From assembly GCA_965662045.1 (NCBI GenBank), contig CBFIGE010000022.1:1-24778 (forward strand): a DNA stretch of 24,778 nucleotides. The letters run 5' to 3'. Origin of the DNA: UBA3478 sp965662045 (GTDB lineage Bacteria > Bacteroidota > Bacteroidia > Flavobacteriales > Flavobacteriaceae). Under the pieces are notes generated by a model. That model was not told the DNA's origin. It saw only the letters and a list, made by a program, of their open reading frames with translations, and ran no database searches. Made by a program: the position numbers and the translations under genes. Below are positions 14,747-22,880 of the stretch, one piece after another; within the stretch, counting starts at the first letter, position 1; each line of letters starts with the position of its first letter.

Positions 14747-16771
14747 GTGTCGGTATATTTAGAGTACATAGGAAAATTTCATCCGGTAATTCTACACCTG
14801 CCGATAGGGGCCTTTATCTACACTTTTGTGTTAGCCTTGCTAGGCCACAATAATCTTGACCCTTATAAAAAAGCAATTAAAGTAGGACTGCTCATCAGTT
14901 TTTTGGGAGCACTGCTCTCGAGTATTTTGGGATACCTGCTTTACAAGTTTGGAGATTATACAAAAGAAGCTGTACAGAATCACCTCTATTTGGGATGGTC
15001 AACCACCCTTGTTTTGGGCATCATGTTCTTTAAACTTGAAAGAATATGTATTGAAAAACGTTTTAGCTATTTCTTGCTATTAGGGGTTATACTAATTACG
15101 ACTACTGCACATTTTGGAGGTCAACTCACCCATGGTGAAGGCTATTTAGACATTCCAAAAACCCCAGAGACGGTTCAATACAAAAAAGCGGACTCCATCA
15201 GACTTTATGAGCAAGTAGTTTCAAAAATCTTTGATCAGAAGTGTGTCAGTTGTCACAACAGTTCGAAAAAGAAAGGAATGCTTGCCTTAGATCGTCCTGA
15301 GCACATAGTCGAAGGAGGTGAAAAAGGGGCGGTAATAGTACCCTTTAAGCCAAATGAAAGTCGAATGATTAGTTACGCACAACTTCCGCTTGAAGACGAA
15401 TTACACATGCCTCCTGAAGGTAAGTTACAGTTGAGCAGTGAAGAAACTCAATTGATTGCCTACTGGATTGAAAAAGGCGCTATCTACGCCAATATCGAAG
15501 ATTTAAACAGCCTTCCTAATCAAGTTCGAACCTCAGCAATCGCATACTTACCAGACGAATTGCCGGTTCTTAAGGCCTTGACTAAAAAACATATTGAACA
15601 ATTGGAAAAACAAAACTTTAGAATAGAATTCTACGCTCCTAAAAACGGTTTGATTGAGTTAAAATTTATGGCCGTAGATTTAGACGCCAAAGCAGTGAGA
15701 CAAATGTCAAAAATCGCTGAACACATTATTCATCTAGATTTAGACAAAGTTGCCATTGATGATAGTTTTTGGACCAATCTTCACAGGTTCAAGTACCTCA
15801 AAAAACTAAGAATTAGTAATTCTAATGTGCAAAACAGTGCTATTTCAAAGCTTTTAAAGCTCGACTACTTGCAATCTCTGAACCTCACTTCGACTGAAAT
15901 AAATACAGAGGGTGTAAGACCTTTACTCCAAAAGAAGAGCCTTGAACAAATATACCTTTGGAATAGTGCTGTTCCTAAATCACAACAAGAAGAACTGCAA
16001 AGAGAGAGTTCAATAGATTTAGATTTTGGAGTTTTTGATGGCTTTACTTCTCCGCAACAATTGAAATCACCTGAGTTGATTACAGAAAATACATTCTTTA
16101 ACGATGAGCTAAAATTGGAATTCTACAACCCTATTAAAGGAAATGAGATAAGATATACCTTAGACGGTAGAGAGCCCGATTCGAGCTCTGTGGTTTATAA
16201 TGAGCCTATTGTTATTGATCAGACAACTACATTAAAGGCTAAGAGTTTTAAAAAAGGATGGATTGCGAGTGAGGCCATTTGCGTTGATTTATTCAAGGTG
16301 GGTAAGCAGATAGAAAATTACGTCTTAAAGCATCAACCTGCGGATATTTATAATGGAGTCTCTAAACTCTTTGACTTTCAAGAAGGCTCCATCAATTTTT
16401 CAGATGGTCATTGGTTAGGCTTTTCTGGAAAAAACTTGGAATTCACCACAAAACTTGACCCTAATGACCATTTCAAAAACGTGAGTATTAGTTGTATGGA
16501 ATCATCAGCTGCTTGGATTCTTTATCCCAAATCTATCCGAGTGATGGGTAAAAATGCAAACTCAAATTCCTTTGAATTTATCTCTAAATTAAATTATACT
16601 CCACAAAAAATTCCCACAGAGGTCAGCAAAAAAAGCTTTACACTAGAGGTTGATGCGAAACAATTTCAAGAACTTAAAGTAATTGTAGAAAACGTACAAA
16701 AATTACCAAAGTGGCATCCTTCCGCAGGAGAAAAGGCTTGGCTATTTGTAGACGAAGTGCTATTTTGGTAG
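14747..16771 (+). CDS. DUF2231 membrane protein fused to cytochrome c, LRR and chitobiase-like C-terminal modules
   Basis: The 674-residue protein starts with GTG five bases after the previous stop. Residues 1-125 form a DUF2231-type domain of four membrane helices, with the signature FHPVILHLPIG (His12, His17) that could ligate a haem b. Residues about 150-245 are a planctomycete-type cytochrome c with C166-VS-C169-H170 and a probable axial Met221 (LHMPPEG). About 320-420 is leucine-rich-repeat-like (LRISNSNVQNSAISKLLKLD). About 450-520 is a chitobiase/hexosaminidase C-terminal-like domain (IRYTLDGREPDSSS). The remainder is a beta-rich, galactose-binding-like tail ending LFVDEVLFW. I infer a membrane-anchored electron acceptor with a periplasmic recognition arm that works with the PSD1 and DUF1501 proteins. 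LRR and C-terminal domain calls are by pattern. Confidence 0.82.
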   Translation: MSVYLEYIGKFHPVILHLPIGAFIYTFVLALLGHNNLDPYKKAIKVGLLISFLGALLSSILGYLLYKFGDYTKEAVQNHLYLGWSTTLVLGIMFFKLERICIEKRFSYFLLLGVILITTTAHFGGQLTHGEGYLDIPKTPETVQYKKADSIRLYEQVVSKIFDQKCVSCHNSSKKKGMLALDRPEHIVEGGEKGAVIVPFKPNESRMISYAQLPLEDELHMPPEGKLQLSSEETQLIAYWIEKGAIYANIEDLNSLPNQVRTSAIAYLPDELPVLKALTKKHIEQLEKQNFRIEFYAPKNGLIELKFMAVDLDAKAVRQMSKIAEHIIHLDLDKVAIDDSFWTNLHRFKYLKKLRISNSNVQNSAISKLLKLDYLQSLNLTSTEINTEGVRPLLQKKSLEQIYLWNSAVPKSQQEELQRESSIDLDFGVFDGFTSPQQLKSPELITENTFFNDELKLEFYNPIKGNEIRYTLDGREPDSSSVVYNEPIVIDQTTTLKAKSFKKGWIASEAICVDLFKVGKQIENYVLKHQPADIYNGVSKLFDFQEGSINFSDGHWLGFSGKNLEFTTKLDPNDHFKNVSISCMESSAAWILYPKSIRVMGKNANSNSFEFISKLNYTPQKIPTEVSKKSFTLEVDAKQFQELKVIVENVQKLPKWHPSAGEKAWLFVDEVLFW

Positions 16772-16790
16772 ACACACTTAAAGGCTAACT

Positions 16791-17297
16791 ATGAAAACCC
16801 GACTGATTTCACTGCTTGTACTAATCTTTTTAGGATTAGGTCAAAGCTCATGCGATTCTCAAGAAACAAGCACCTATTATTTAATTCGCCACGCCGAAAA
16901 AGACCGAACAGATCCGACTAACAAGAATCCACATCTGACAGAAGCAGGACATGAGCGGGCCCTTAAGTGGAAAAGTGTATTAAGCTCGATTGAATTTGAC
17001 CATATCTATTCTACAGATTATCACAGAACGATAGAAACGGTCACCCCTATTGCAGAGGCACAAAATTTGGATGTTGAGTATTACAATCCCTCAGATATGT
17101 TTGACAAGAATTTTAAAGCCCAAACCAAAGGCAAGATTACACTCATATCAGGGCACAGTAATACTACTCCTTTTTTTGCCAATCGCATTCTCGAAGAAGA
17201 GCGCTATGAGCAAATAGACGACAGTAATAACGCCAATTTATATATTGTTGAAATTCGAGGAAAGCACAGAAGCGCGCAACTTCTTCATATCGAATAA
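16791..17297 (+). CDS. Histidine phosphatase superfamily lipoprotein
   Basis: The 168-residue protein has a lipobox GQSSC (Cys21). A compact histidine phosphatase domain follows: YLIRHAEKDR with catalytic His34 and Arg33, YSTDYHRTIETV with the second phosphate-binding Arg, and ISGHSNTTP with His122. The size matches the short SixA/PhoE-like branch. It would hydrolyse phosphate monoesters in the periplasm, or act on another small phospho-compound. It starts 19 bases after the DUF2231-cytochrome stop, so it is probably the last gene of the sulfatase operon. Whether it takes part in the same pathway is not clear from sequence. It converges with the RND gene with 5 bases between stops and no obvious terminator. 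Confidence 0.82.
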   Translation: MKTRLISLLVLIFLGLGQSSCDSQETSTYYLIRHAEKDRTDPTNKNPHLTEAGHERALKWKSVLSSIEFDHIYSTDYHRTIETVTPIAEAQNLDVEYYNPSDMFDKNFKAQTKGKITLISGHSNTTPFFANRILEEERYEQIDDSNNANLYIVEIRGKHRSAQLLHIE

Positions 17298-17302
17298 GCC
17301 TT

Positions 17303-19534
17303 CTAGTGCTTGTCGTATTTTTTGAGTAAGGCAGGCAGAAAAAGCAAGTCCATAAGCAAAGCGGCACACACTGCTATAGCGCACAATATTCCAAAAACCT
17401 TAACTGCAGGAACCGCGCTTGATGAAATCACTAAAAAACCCGCCATCAAGGCTAGTGAAGATACAAATAGTGCCGGTGCCGTATAAATGATTGCTTGGTT
17501 CATGGCGTCCACCGCAGACATAGACATCGCTTTATATCTTTTGTAATTGTACATCAAGTGAATGGTGTCGTCCATAGCGATTCCTATCATTATCGGAGTA
17601 ATCATTGCCGTAGTAACGCCTAAGGGAATATCCCAAAATACCATCACAAGAACTAATAAGGCCAATGGAATTAGGTTTGGCAGTAAAACTAAGAGTGCTA
17701 TTCTCGAGCGTTTTACAAAAAGAAATAGGCACAGAAAAGCCGCGAAAAAGGCTGCCAAAAATGAATTTAATTGGGTGTTCACAATGAACCTATTTAATTG
17801 CGTGTAAACTGCAGCGAAACCGTTTACTTTTAGTTTGTAAGCATTTAAGTCAAAGTGCTCATCAAAACGTTTATCAATAAAGGCAACTACAGCTTCGAGT
17901 TCAACTGTGCTCATTTGTGGTAAACTCAAGGTCATTATCGCACTTTTTTGATCCTCAGTAAGAAATCTAAAAAATCCTGACGGGTCTGAAGTATTAATCA
18001 CCTCTAAATTCTGACTTGTAAGATTTGAAGTCCGCAATAGGGGATTTCTTTTTTGGAGTATGTTTTTAATGTTCACCAGTGAAATAGGATTATTGATTTT
18101 TGGATGCTGTTCCAGCGCATTTTGAAAGTCTTCTAACTTATTAATTCCTATGGTGTTTAAAAGAACCGTGTTCGATTTTGGTGAAACGATCAGCTGTAAT
18201 CGTGAAGTACCCTTGAGACGTTGTTCTACCCTCTCAAGCTGTTCTTTATCCGATCCGTCAGCCAACAAATCAAGAGAATCGGTATTGATCTCAACGCTCG
18301 AAATCAAGAGCACTCCAAGTATTAAAATCATTGAAAAAATGGCAATTATTTTACGGGGATATAAAGAACTCCATTCTGCGATGCTAGGGGCAACCCGCGT
18401 TTTTATGGGTGCTGAATCTTTTGATGATTTCAAGTTTGAACTCCTGGGGATAAAACTAAATCCAATAGCACAAACAACAAAAACAAAAACAAAACACAGT
18501 AAAAGTCCAAGGCTAGTTACCAAACCCATGTTTTTAAAAGCTGGAAGCGGAGAAACATACAACGCTAAATAGCTCAATAAAGTGGTTAAGGTAGTAAACA
18601 AGCAGGGCATAAAACTTTTCTTAAAACTAGAGTAAATCAGTTCGAGTTTAGTAAGGGCAAGATGAGCTTCTCGCTCTTTGTGAAATATATTTATGATGTG
18701 AATGGCATCACATACACTATAGACCATAAGAATGGTGGGGATAAGCATTGAAATCATATTCAAACTAAATCCAAGCGCAGTGACCCATCCAAAGAGTAAA
18801 ACAAGGGGAACACCAACTGAGGAGAGGGCAATTAAAACATATTTCTTGTCGGGTAAGAGCAAAAGTAAAATGACCACAATAACGAGTATGGTCAATAAAC
18901 CAAAGGAGATACTTTCTTTGAATATACCCTTGTTGTAGGCGTCATTTAAAACAGGCGGACCAGAGAGCGCAAATTTTTTATAATACTTGCTTATACGCTG
19001 CTCTAATTCACTTACAATTGCAGTTCGGTTTTCTTCAATGTCAGGAGTGGGTTTGAGCTGAATGTAGCAGAAATAGCCTAGCGCATCATCTGTGATCAAT
19101 TGACTTGATATGGAAGGCATTTGTGCGAGTAAGCGCTCTTGACTTTGCAAACTGCGATCGGGGTCATATAGCGACTCAAAACTCAATTTTGACCTTGAAA
19201 AACTGGGGTATTTCGCATTAGAAAAATTGAAAACAACCTTAACAAAGTCTAAACCTTCAAGAGCAACAGAAAGTGCTTTTAATTGCTCAACGGCACTTGA
19301 TTCTAATGCATTTTCAACCTCCAATAAAGCAATGATTATTTCATCTGATCCGTATTGCTCTTGATATTCTAGGTAATCCTTGTATCTGCTATTGTCTTCT
19401 AAAAACCAAATGGACAAAGAATTATCTATGGCCAATTTTTGTACCGCAGAAAACATTGATGCAATGATAAGTGCAACTAACACGAGCATGACTGCGATTC
19501 TATTTTTGATTATAAAATGTGTTAGGTTTTTCAT
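17303..19534 (-). CDS. MMPL/RND-superfamily transporter
   Basis: The 743-residue protein has the two-fold RND layout. TM1 is at about 12-32, a periplasmic loop at about 33-205, and TM2-6 at about 209-363. TM7 is at about 396-415, a second loop at about 416-588, and TM8-12 at about 590-740. Acidic residues expected in the proton path are Asp276 (SVCDAIHI, TM4) and Asp655-Asp656 (AMDDTIHL, TM10). The loops are short, as in MMPL and HpnN-like proteins that move lipids or hydrophobic compounds, not as in tripartite drug pumps. No membrane-fusion or TolC gene is nearby, so it probably works alone. It starts 30 bases from the divergent hydrolase gene, so the two promoters must overlap or lie inside each other's 5' ends. 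The substrate is unknown. Confidence 0.85.
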   Translation of the reverse strand: MKNLTHFIIKNRIAVMLVLVALIIASMFSAVQKLAIDNSLSIWFLEDNSRYKDYLEYQEQYGSDEIIIALLEVENALESSAVEQLKALSVALEGLDFVKVVFNFSNAKYPSFSRSKLSFESLYDPDRSLQSQERLLAQMPSISSQLITDDALGYFCYIQLKPTPDIEENRTAIVSELEQRISKYYKKFALSGPPVLNDAYNKGIFKESISFGLLTILVIVVILLLLLPDKKYVLIALSSVGVPLVLLFGWVTALGFSLNMISMLIPTILMVYSVCDAIHIINIFHKEREAHLALTKLELIYSSFKKSFMPCLFTTLTTLLSYLALYVSPLPAFKNMGLVTSLGLLLCFVFVFVVCAIGFSFIPRSSNLKSSKDSAPIKTRVAPSIAEWSSLYPRKIIAIFSMILILGVLLISSVEINTDSLDLLADGSDKEQLERVEQRLKGTSRLQLIVSPKSNTVLLNTIGINKLEDFQNALEQHPKINNPISLVNIKNILQKRNPLLRTSNLTSQNLEVINTSDPSGFFRFLTEDQKSAIMTLSLPQMSTVELEAVVAFIDKRFDEHFDLNAYKLKVNGFAAVYTQLNRFIVNTQLNSFLAAFFAAFLCLFLFVKRSRIALLVLLPNLIPLALLVLVMVFWDIPLGVTTAMITPIMIGIAMDDTIHLMYNYKRYKAMSMSAVDAMNQAIIYTAPALFVSSLALMAGFLVISSSAVPAVKVFGILCAIAVCAALLMDLLFLPALLKKYDKH

Positions 19535-19564
19535 TGCTCTAATTGATGTAATTTGTAAGTTTAA

Positions 19565-20566
19565 ATGTCTTTTATGAATCTAAAACATATATTTCAATAC
19601 GCTTTTGCACTCTGTTTGTCTTTTGGGTTTAGCACAGCACAAAATTCTTCAGAACAGATCAATTTCACAAGCGCTAATCCATTTTCATTTAGTGATATCA
19701 TTCAAAGCTTAGAGAAACAGGAAGCTCAAGAAGTATTTGGGCAACTGAAGTTTCCCGAAAATGAACAGGACCTTGCGCAAAAATACCCCCTAATTATCGG
19801 AGTCGCAGGAAGCTTGGGATGGAGAAATCACCATTACGATTATCTCCAAATGTACAGAGAACTTGGCTTTGCTACCTTCGAACTCAAAAGTTTCAAAAGT
19901 CGTGGAATAAAATCAACCGTTGGCTCTCAAGACGAAGTGACCATTGCTGCCATTGTTTTGGATGCCTTTAGGGCAATGGATAAATTGGCAAAACATCCCA
20001 GTATCGACCCCGCACAAATCTCAATCACAGGTTGGAGTCTAGGTGGAGGAGTTGCTTTGTTTACAGCATGGAAACCCCTTGTGGATGTGCTGGGAAAATC
20101 CAATCGATTTTCTTCACATTTGGCTTTTTATCCTCCTTGTTTTATTGAACCCGAAAGTCTGAATTTTGTTAAAGCCCCCATTAAGATTATGATTGGAGAA
20201 ATTGATGATTGGACACCTGCTGCCCCTTGCAAAGATTTGGTTGATGTGCTCTCGAAACAGACCGATATCACCTTAGAAGTATTTGAAGATGCACATCACG
20301 GTTTTGACAGTACTGAGAAAGTTGTCTTTAATGAAAAAGGGTATAGTTTTAAAAATTGTCTTTTTGAACTCACCCAAGGAGGAGACATTCTGATGAATTA
20401 CCTCAAACTACCCATGTCTAGTCCTGTAATGCAAAAACTGGGTTTTCTTTTCTGCGTAAAACGAGGGGTTCACATTGGAGGTAATCCAATTGCTAGAGAA
20501 CAAGCCATAAAATCCGCACGTGCATTCATGCGTGCTCAACTAAAACCTGTAGCGCTCTATGAATGA
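19565..20566 (+). CDS. Exported dienelactone-hydrolase-like alpha/beta hydrolase
   Basis: The 333-residue protein has a signal peptide (about 1-26, ending GFSTAQ); ATG at 19574 is an alternative start that shortens it by three residues. The core is alpha/beta hydrolase: YPLIIGVAGSLGWRNHHYDY with a probable oxyanion loop, and a nucleophile elbow GWSLGG with Ser158. Asp214 or Asp215 (GEIDDWTP) and His244 or His245 (EDAHHGFDS) complete the triad. The GEIDDWTP and AHHGF pattern is that of the dienelactone hydrolase family, but the nucleophile is Ser in place of the classical Cys, as in esterase-like members. It overlaps the next gene by eight bases, which implies translational coupling to the 2-hydroxyacid dehydrogenase. 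Substrate unknown. Confidence 0.78.
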   Translation: MSFMNLKHIFQYAFALCLSFGFSTAQNSSEQINFTSANPFSFSDIIQSLEKQEAQEVFGQLKFPENEQDLAQKYPLIIGVAGSLGWRNHHYDYLQMYRELGFATFELKSFKSRGIKSTVGSQDEVTIAAIVLDAFRAMDKLAKHPSIDPAQISITGWSLGGGVALFTAWKPLVDVLGKSNRFSSHLAFYPPCFIEPESLNFVKAPIKIMIGEIDDWTPAAPCKDLVDVLSKQTDITLEVFEDAHHGFDSTEKVVFNEKGYSFKNCLFELTQGGDILMNYLKLPMSSPVMQKLGFLFCVKRGVHIGGNPIAREQAIKSARAFMRAQLKPVALYE

Positions 20567-21491
20567 TTTAAGTTGGGCCATTATCGCCCCAGAAGCAGAA
20601 GTTTTAAAATGGTCCAAAGCCTTTAATGAAATTGCACCGCATATCAATCTTCAAAATGGACTCAGTTTAAGTAATCCAGAAAAAGTCGATGTGCTTTTGC
20701 TTTGGAATCATCCCAAAGGAGCATTACAACCCTTTACCAACGTGAAGCTATATTACTCTCTTGGAGCTGGGGTAGATCACCTCTTAAAAGATGATGGTCT
20801 GAATTCTGAAGTTCCTATCTGTCGTATTGTAGACCCCTTGCTCTCCTTTTCAATGAGCAATTATATTGTCTTTGCGGTTTTGTATCATCAGCGCAAATGG
20901 AATAAATACAGTGATCATAAACATCAAAAGATATGGGATCACGATTCTGCTTCTGAAGAAGAAATCAATATAGGTCTTTTGGGTTTGGGTACATTAGGCC
21001 AAGATGCAGCCAAAAAACTTGCTCATTTGGATTTTGAAGTTTCAGGTTATAGCCCGTCACCGAAACAAATAGAAGGAATAACGACTTACAGTGGAAATCA
21101 ATTGGATGCCTTTCTCAAATCCTGTAACGTATTGGTATCTACTGTACCCTATACGCATCAAACGCATCAACTCCTAAGCATGTCACTTTTTGAAAAGCTC
21201 AACCATCCTACCTTTCTTATAAACGTTGCCAGAGGTAAGGTTCAAAATGAACAAGATATTCTTAAAGCTCTTGAATTAGGGTATTTAAGTGGTGCTTTTT
21301 TGGATGTCTTTGAGACCGAACCACTACCGAAAGAAAGTCCCCTTTGGACACATCCTCTCATTCAAATAACGCCACATATTGCCAGCATCACAAACCCAAA
21401 TGCCGGGGTCAAACAAATCCTTGAAAATAGTGTTCGGCTTCAAAAAAGTAAGAATTTACTGCACTTGGTAAATCTTAATAAAGGTTACTAA
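20559..21491 (+). CDS. D-2-hydroxyacid dehydrogenase, GhrA-type (glyoxylate/hydroxypyruvate reductase)
   Basis: The 310-residue cytoplasmic protein has the features of the NAD(P)H-dependent D-isomer 2-hydroxyacid dehydrogenases. The nucleotide-binding loop GLLGLGTLGQDAA lies at 139-151. The catalytic set is Arg225 (NVARGKVQNE), Glu254 (VFETEPLP) and His273 (TPHIAS). The N-terminal LYYSLGAGVDHLL (65-76) is the substrate loop typical of GhrA, which reduces glyoxylate or hydroxypyruvate. The length matches GhrA (about 310), shorter than formate or phosphoglycerate dehydrogenases. It overlaps the exported hydrolase upstream by eight bases and lies 102 bases before the HxlR regulator. Exact substrate is inference. 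Confidence 0.85.
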   Translation: MNDLSWAIIAPEAEVLKWSKAFNEIAPHINLQNGLSLSNPEKVDVLLLWNHPKGALQPFTNVKLYYSLGAGVDHLLKDDGLNSEVPICRIVDPLLSFSMSNYIVFAVLYHQRKWNKYSDHKHQKIWDHDSASEEEINIGLLGLGTLGQDAAKKLAHLDFEVSGYSPSPKQIEGITTYSGNQLDAFLKSCNVLVSTVPYTHQTHQLLSMSLFEKLNHPTFLINVARGKVQNEQDILKALELGYLSGAFLDVFETEPLPKESPLWTHPLIQITPHIASITNPNAGVKQILENSVRLQKSKNLLHLVNLNKGY

Positions 21492-21501
21492 AGTTGTTTA
21501 T

Positions 21502-21530
21502 GGTCGAAAAAGCCATCAGTTTAATTTTTT
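21502..21530 (+). terminator. Possible weak terminator after the dehydrogenase gene
   Basis: A five-pair hairpin (ATGGT with GCCAT, one G-U) is followed by CAG and a T-rich run. The stem is short and the T-run is displaced by three bases, so it may not terminate efficiently. Confidence 0.3.
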
Positions 21531-21542
21531 ATAGAGCAATTG

Positions 21543-21576
21543 TTAACTACTTTTGTTTAAGTACTTTAGTAACTAA
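21543..21576 (+). promoter_or_regulatory. Probable promoter and operator of the HxlR-type gene
   Basis: TACTTTTG (21548-21555) matches the Bacteroidota -7 consensus TAnnTTTG. Overlapping it are two direct repeats 14 bases apart, TTAACTACTTTTG (21543-21555) and TTAAGTACTTTAG (21557-21569), identical at 11 of 13 positions. AAGTACTT (21559-21566) and TTAGT-A-ACTAA (21566-21576) are palindromes. The cluster begins 50 bases before the ATG at 21594, where an autoregulated repressor would bind. No convincing -33 element was found. Confidence 0.5.
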
Positions 21577-21593
21577 ATATCCCAACTTAAATT

Positions 21594-22040
21594 ATGGAGA
21601 CTAAAATAAAATATTCTAAGAAAGCCTGTGCCTGCGCAGTTTCTTTAGATTTGTTAGGCGATAGATGGACCTTAATTGTCATCAGAGATTTGTTTAACGG
21701 TAAATGTACTTTCTCTGAATTTTTAAATGATTCACCTGAAGGAATAGCCACAAATATCCTAACAGATCGTCTTAAAAAACTGCTTTACCTCAACATTATT
21801 GATTTCAGAAGGAAGGCTTCGGATCGAAAAGTTAAAGAATACTATTTGTCCAATAAAGGAATCGATTTATATCCAGTTATTTTCGAACTGCAGACTTGGA
21901 GTTTAAACCATGTTGAATTTGAGCAAAGGGAGCGCACACAAAGATTTGTCAGTCTCAATAAAAACGCTTCTGGTGAAAAAGTTAAGTCAATGTATATTGA
22001 TGATTATAAGAATCGCCGTTTAAAGAAATTCGGCTTCTAG
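21594..22040 (+). CDS. HxlR-family winged-helix transcriptional regulator
   Basis: The 148-residue protein has the HxlR pattern throughout. Cys12 and Cys14 (KKACACAVSLDLLG) come first, then DRWTLIVIRDLF, then the recognition region FSEFLNDSPEGIATNILTDRLKKL. A wing (FRRKASDRKVKEYYLSNKG) is followed by a C-terminal dimer helix (ELQTWSLNHVEF). The family regulates detoxification and redox-stress genes. In YodB and HypR a Cys at this N-terminal position senses quinones or disulfide stress, so Cys14 is a candidate sensor here. That is inference, because the Cys is also conserved in non-sensing members. The upstream palindromes suggest autoregulation. The adjacent dehydrogenase and hydrolase genes on the same strand are possible targets. 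Confidence 0.88.
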   Translation: METKIKYSKKACACAVSLDLLGDRWTLIVIRDLFNGKCTFSEFLNDSPEGIATNILTDRLKKLLYLNIIDFRRKASDRKVKEYYLSNKGIDLYPVIFELQTWSLNHVEFEQRERTQRFVSLNKNASGEKVKSMYIDDYKNRRLKKFGF

Positions 22041-22070
22041 ATTAAACCTCTATACTTTTTTTAAAACAGC

Positions 22071-22103
22071 CTCATTACATCCGCGTATTTAATGAGCCTT
22101 TTT
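22071..22103 (+). terminator. Terminator between HxlR and DUF6503 genes, possibly bidirectional
   Basis: CTCATTA (22071-22077) pairs with TAATGAG (22090-22096) over seven bases with a 12-base loop, followed by CC and five T residues on the plus strand. Read on the minus strand the same stem is followed by GCTGTTTT, so it may also stop transcription of the convergent gene, which ends at 22108. Confidence 0.6.
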
Positions 22104-22107
22104 GCCG

Positions 22108-22833
22108 CTACTTTTGGATATTTAACACGTCCGTTCCGAGATAACGATCGTCATTGTTCATGTACCAGGCTCGAACTTTTGGCATTTTAATCCCTTGAAC
22201 AACCTCTTCTTCTGAAAGAAGAATATACTCGCCATCATTTTTTGACAAGTCATGAAAAAATTGATAATGACGTAATCGAAAATCTTTGGTATCGAAGTAG
22301 AAATACCAAACGTCTTTACCCACCTCTTCTTCGTAATCTACCCTGAGCTTGTAAAACTCTTCACCGTGAAAGCTTGTTTTTTCAACCTTTTCATCGAGAA
22401 TAGTACCTGGGTCTTTTATCTTCATTGGTAAACCGTATAAATAGGTGTAGTAGTCTTTCATTTTGGTTGTACGGTCACAATTCAAACGATGTTTTTCTGC
22501 TTCTTTCGATGTAAATCGTTCACTGTTATTTAGTTTGTGAGAACAGTTTCCTTTGTTCCAAACACCTTCTGTAGTGGTATCGGCTTGTTCAACGACATAC
22601 TTAAAATAGCTCTTATTGAAGTCTAAATGAATTTGAGAGGTTCTGAGTGGCCTTGAAGGAGTTTCCATTTTAACAGTGAAGGTGCCTTTGAATCCTTCCC
22701 AATTATTATTTGGATCGTGATATGCAATACTGAGGTCTAACACCTCTTGTGCCGAAGGCAATTGAGCCTTTATAAGATGACACCCAAAAAAAACAGTCAG
22801 CATCAATGATGATATGTAACTTATACTTTTCAT
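22108..22833 (-). CDS. DUF6503-family exported protein
   Basis: The 241-residue protein has an N-terminal export signal (about 1-23, ending LIKAQ; the Cys18 context FFGC is a poor lipobox). The mature part contains the family hallmarks SIAYHDPNNNWEGFKGTF (35-52), DYYTYLYGLPMKIKDPGT near the middle, a strand pair VWYFYFDTKDFRLRHYQF, and a C-terminal DDRYLGTDVLNI. These beta-rich proteins recall the LolA/LolB-like fold that binds hydrophobic ligands, but their role in Bacteroidota is not established. The gene is divergent from the GNAT gene (47 bases between the two preferred starts) and convergent with the HxlR gene. Confidence 0.72.
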   Translation of the reverse strand: MKSISYISSLMLTVFFGCHLIKAQLPSAQEVLDLSIAYHDPNNNWEGFKGTFTVKMETPSRPLRTSQIHLDFNKSYFKYVVEQADTTTEGVWNKGNCSHKLNNSERFTSKEAEKHRLNCDRTTKMKDYYTYLYGLPMKIKDPGTILDEKVEKTSFHGEEFYKLRVDYEEEVGKDVWYFYFDTKDFRLRHYQFFHDLSKNDGEYILLSEEEVVQGIKMPKVRAWYMNNDDRYLGTDVLNIQK

Positions 22834-22880
22834 ATTTCTAGTTCTTGTGTAACTTGAAATTACTAAAAGTATTTTTCTTA

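Noticed and set aside
18150..18572. 140-residue plus-strand open frame opposite the RND gene
   Set aside because: It is antisense to conserved transporter membrane segments, low in plausible domain structure, and explained as a shadow of the real gene.
21511..21530. Shared CCATCAGTTT word at 4691, 5415 (variant) and 21512 as a dispersed repeat
   Set aside because: The first two are explained by the tandem duplication. The third is a ten-base match in AT-rich DNA with no further similarity around it.
22845..22880. TTG start adding 12 residues to the second GNAT protein
   Set aside because: The extra residues do not fit the GNAT N-terminus. The GTG at 22881 directly precedes the first beta strand typical of the family.
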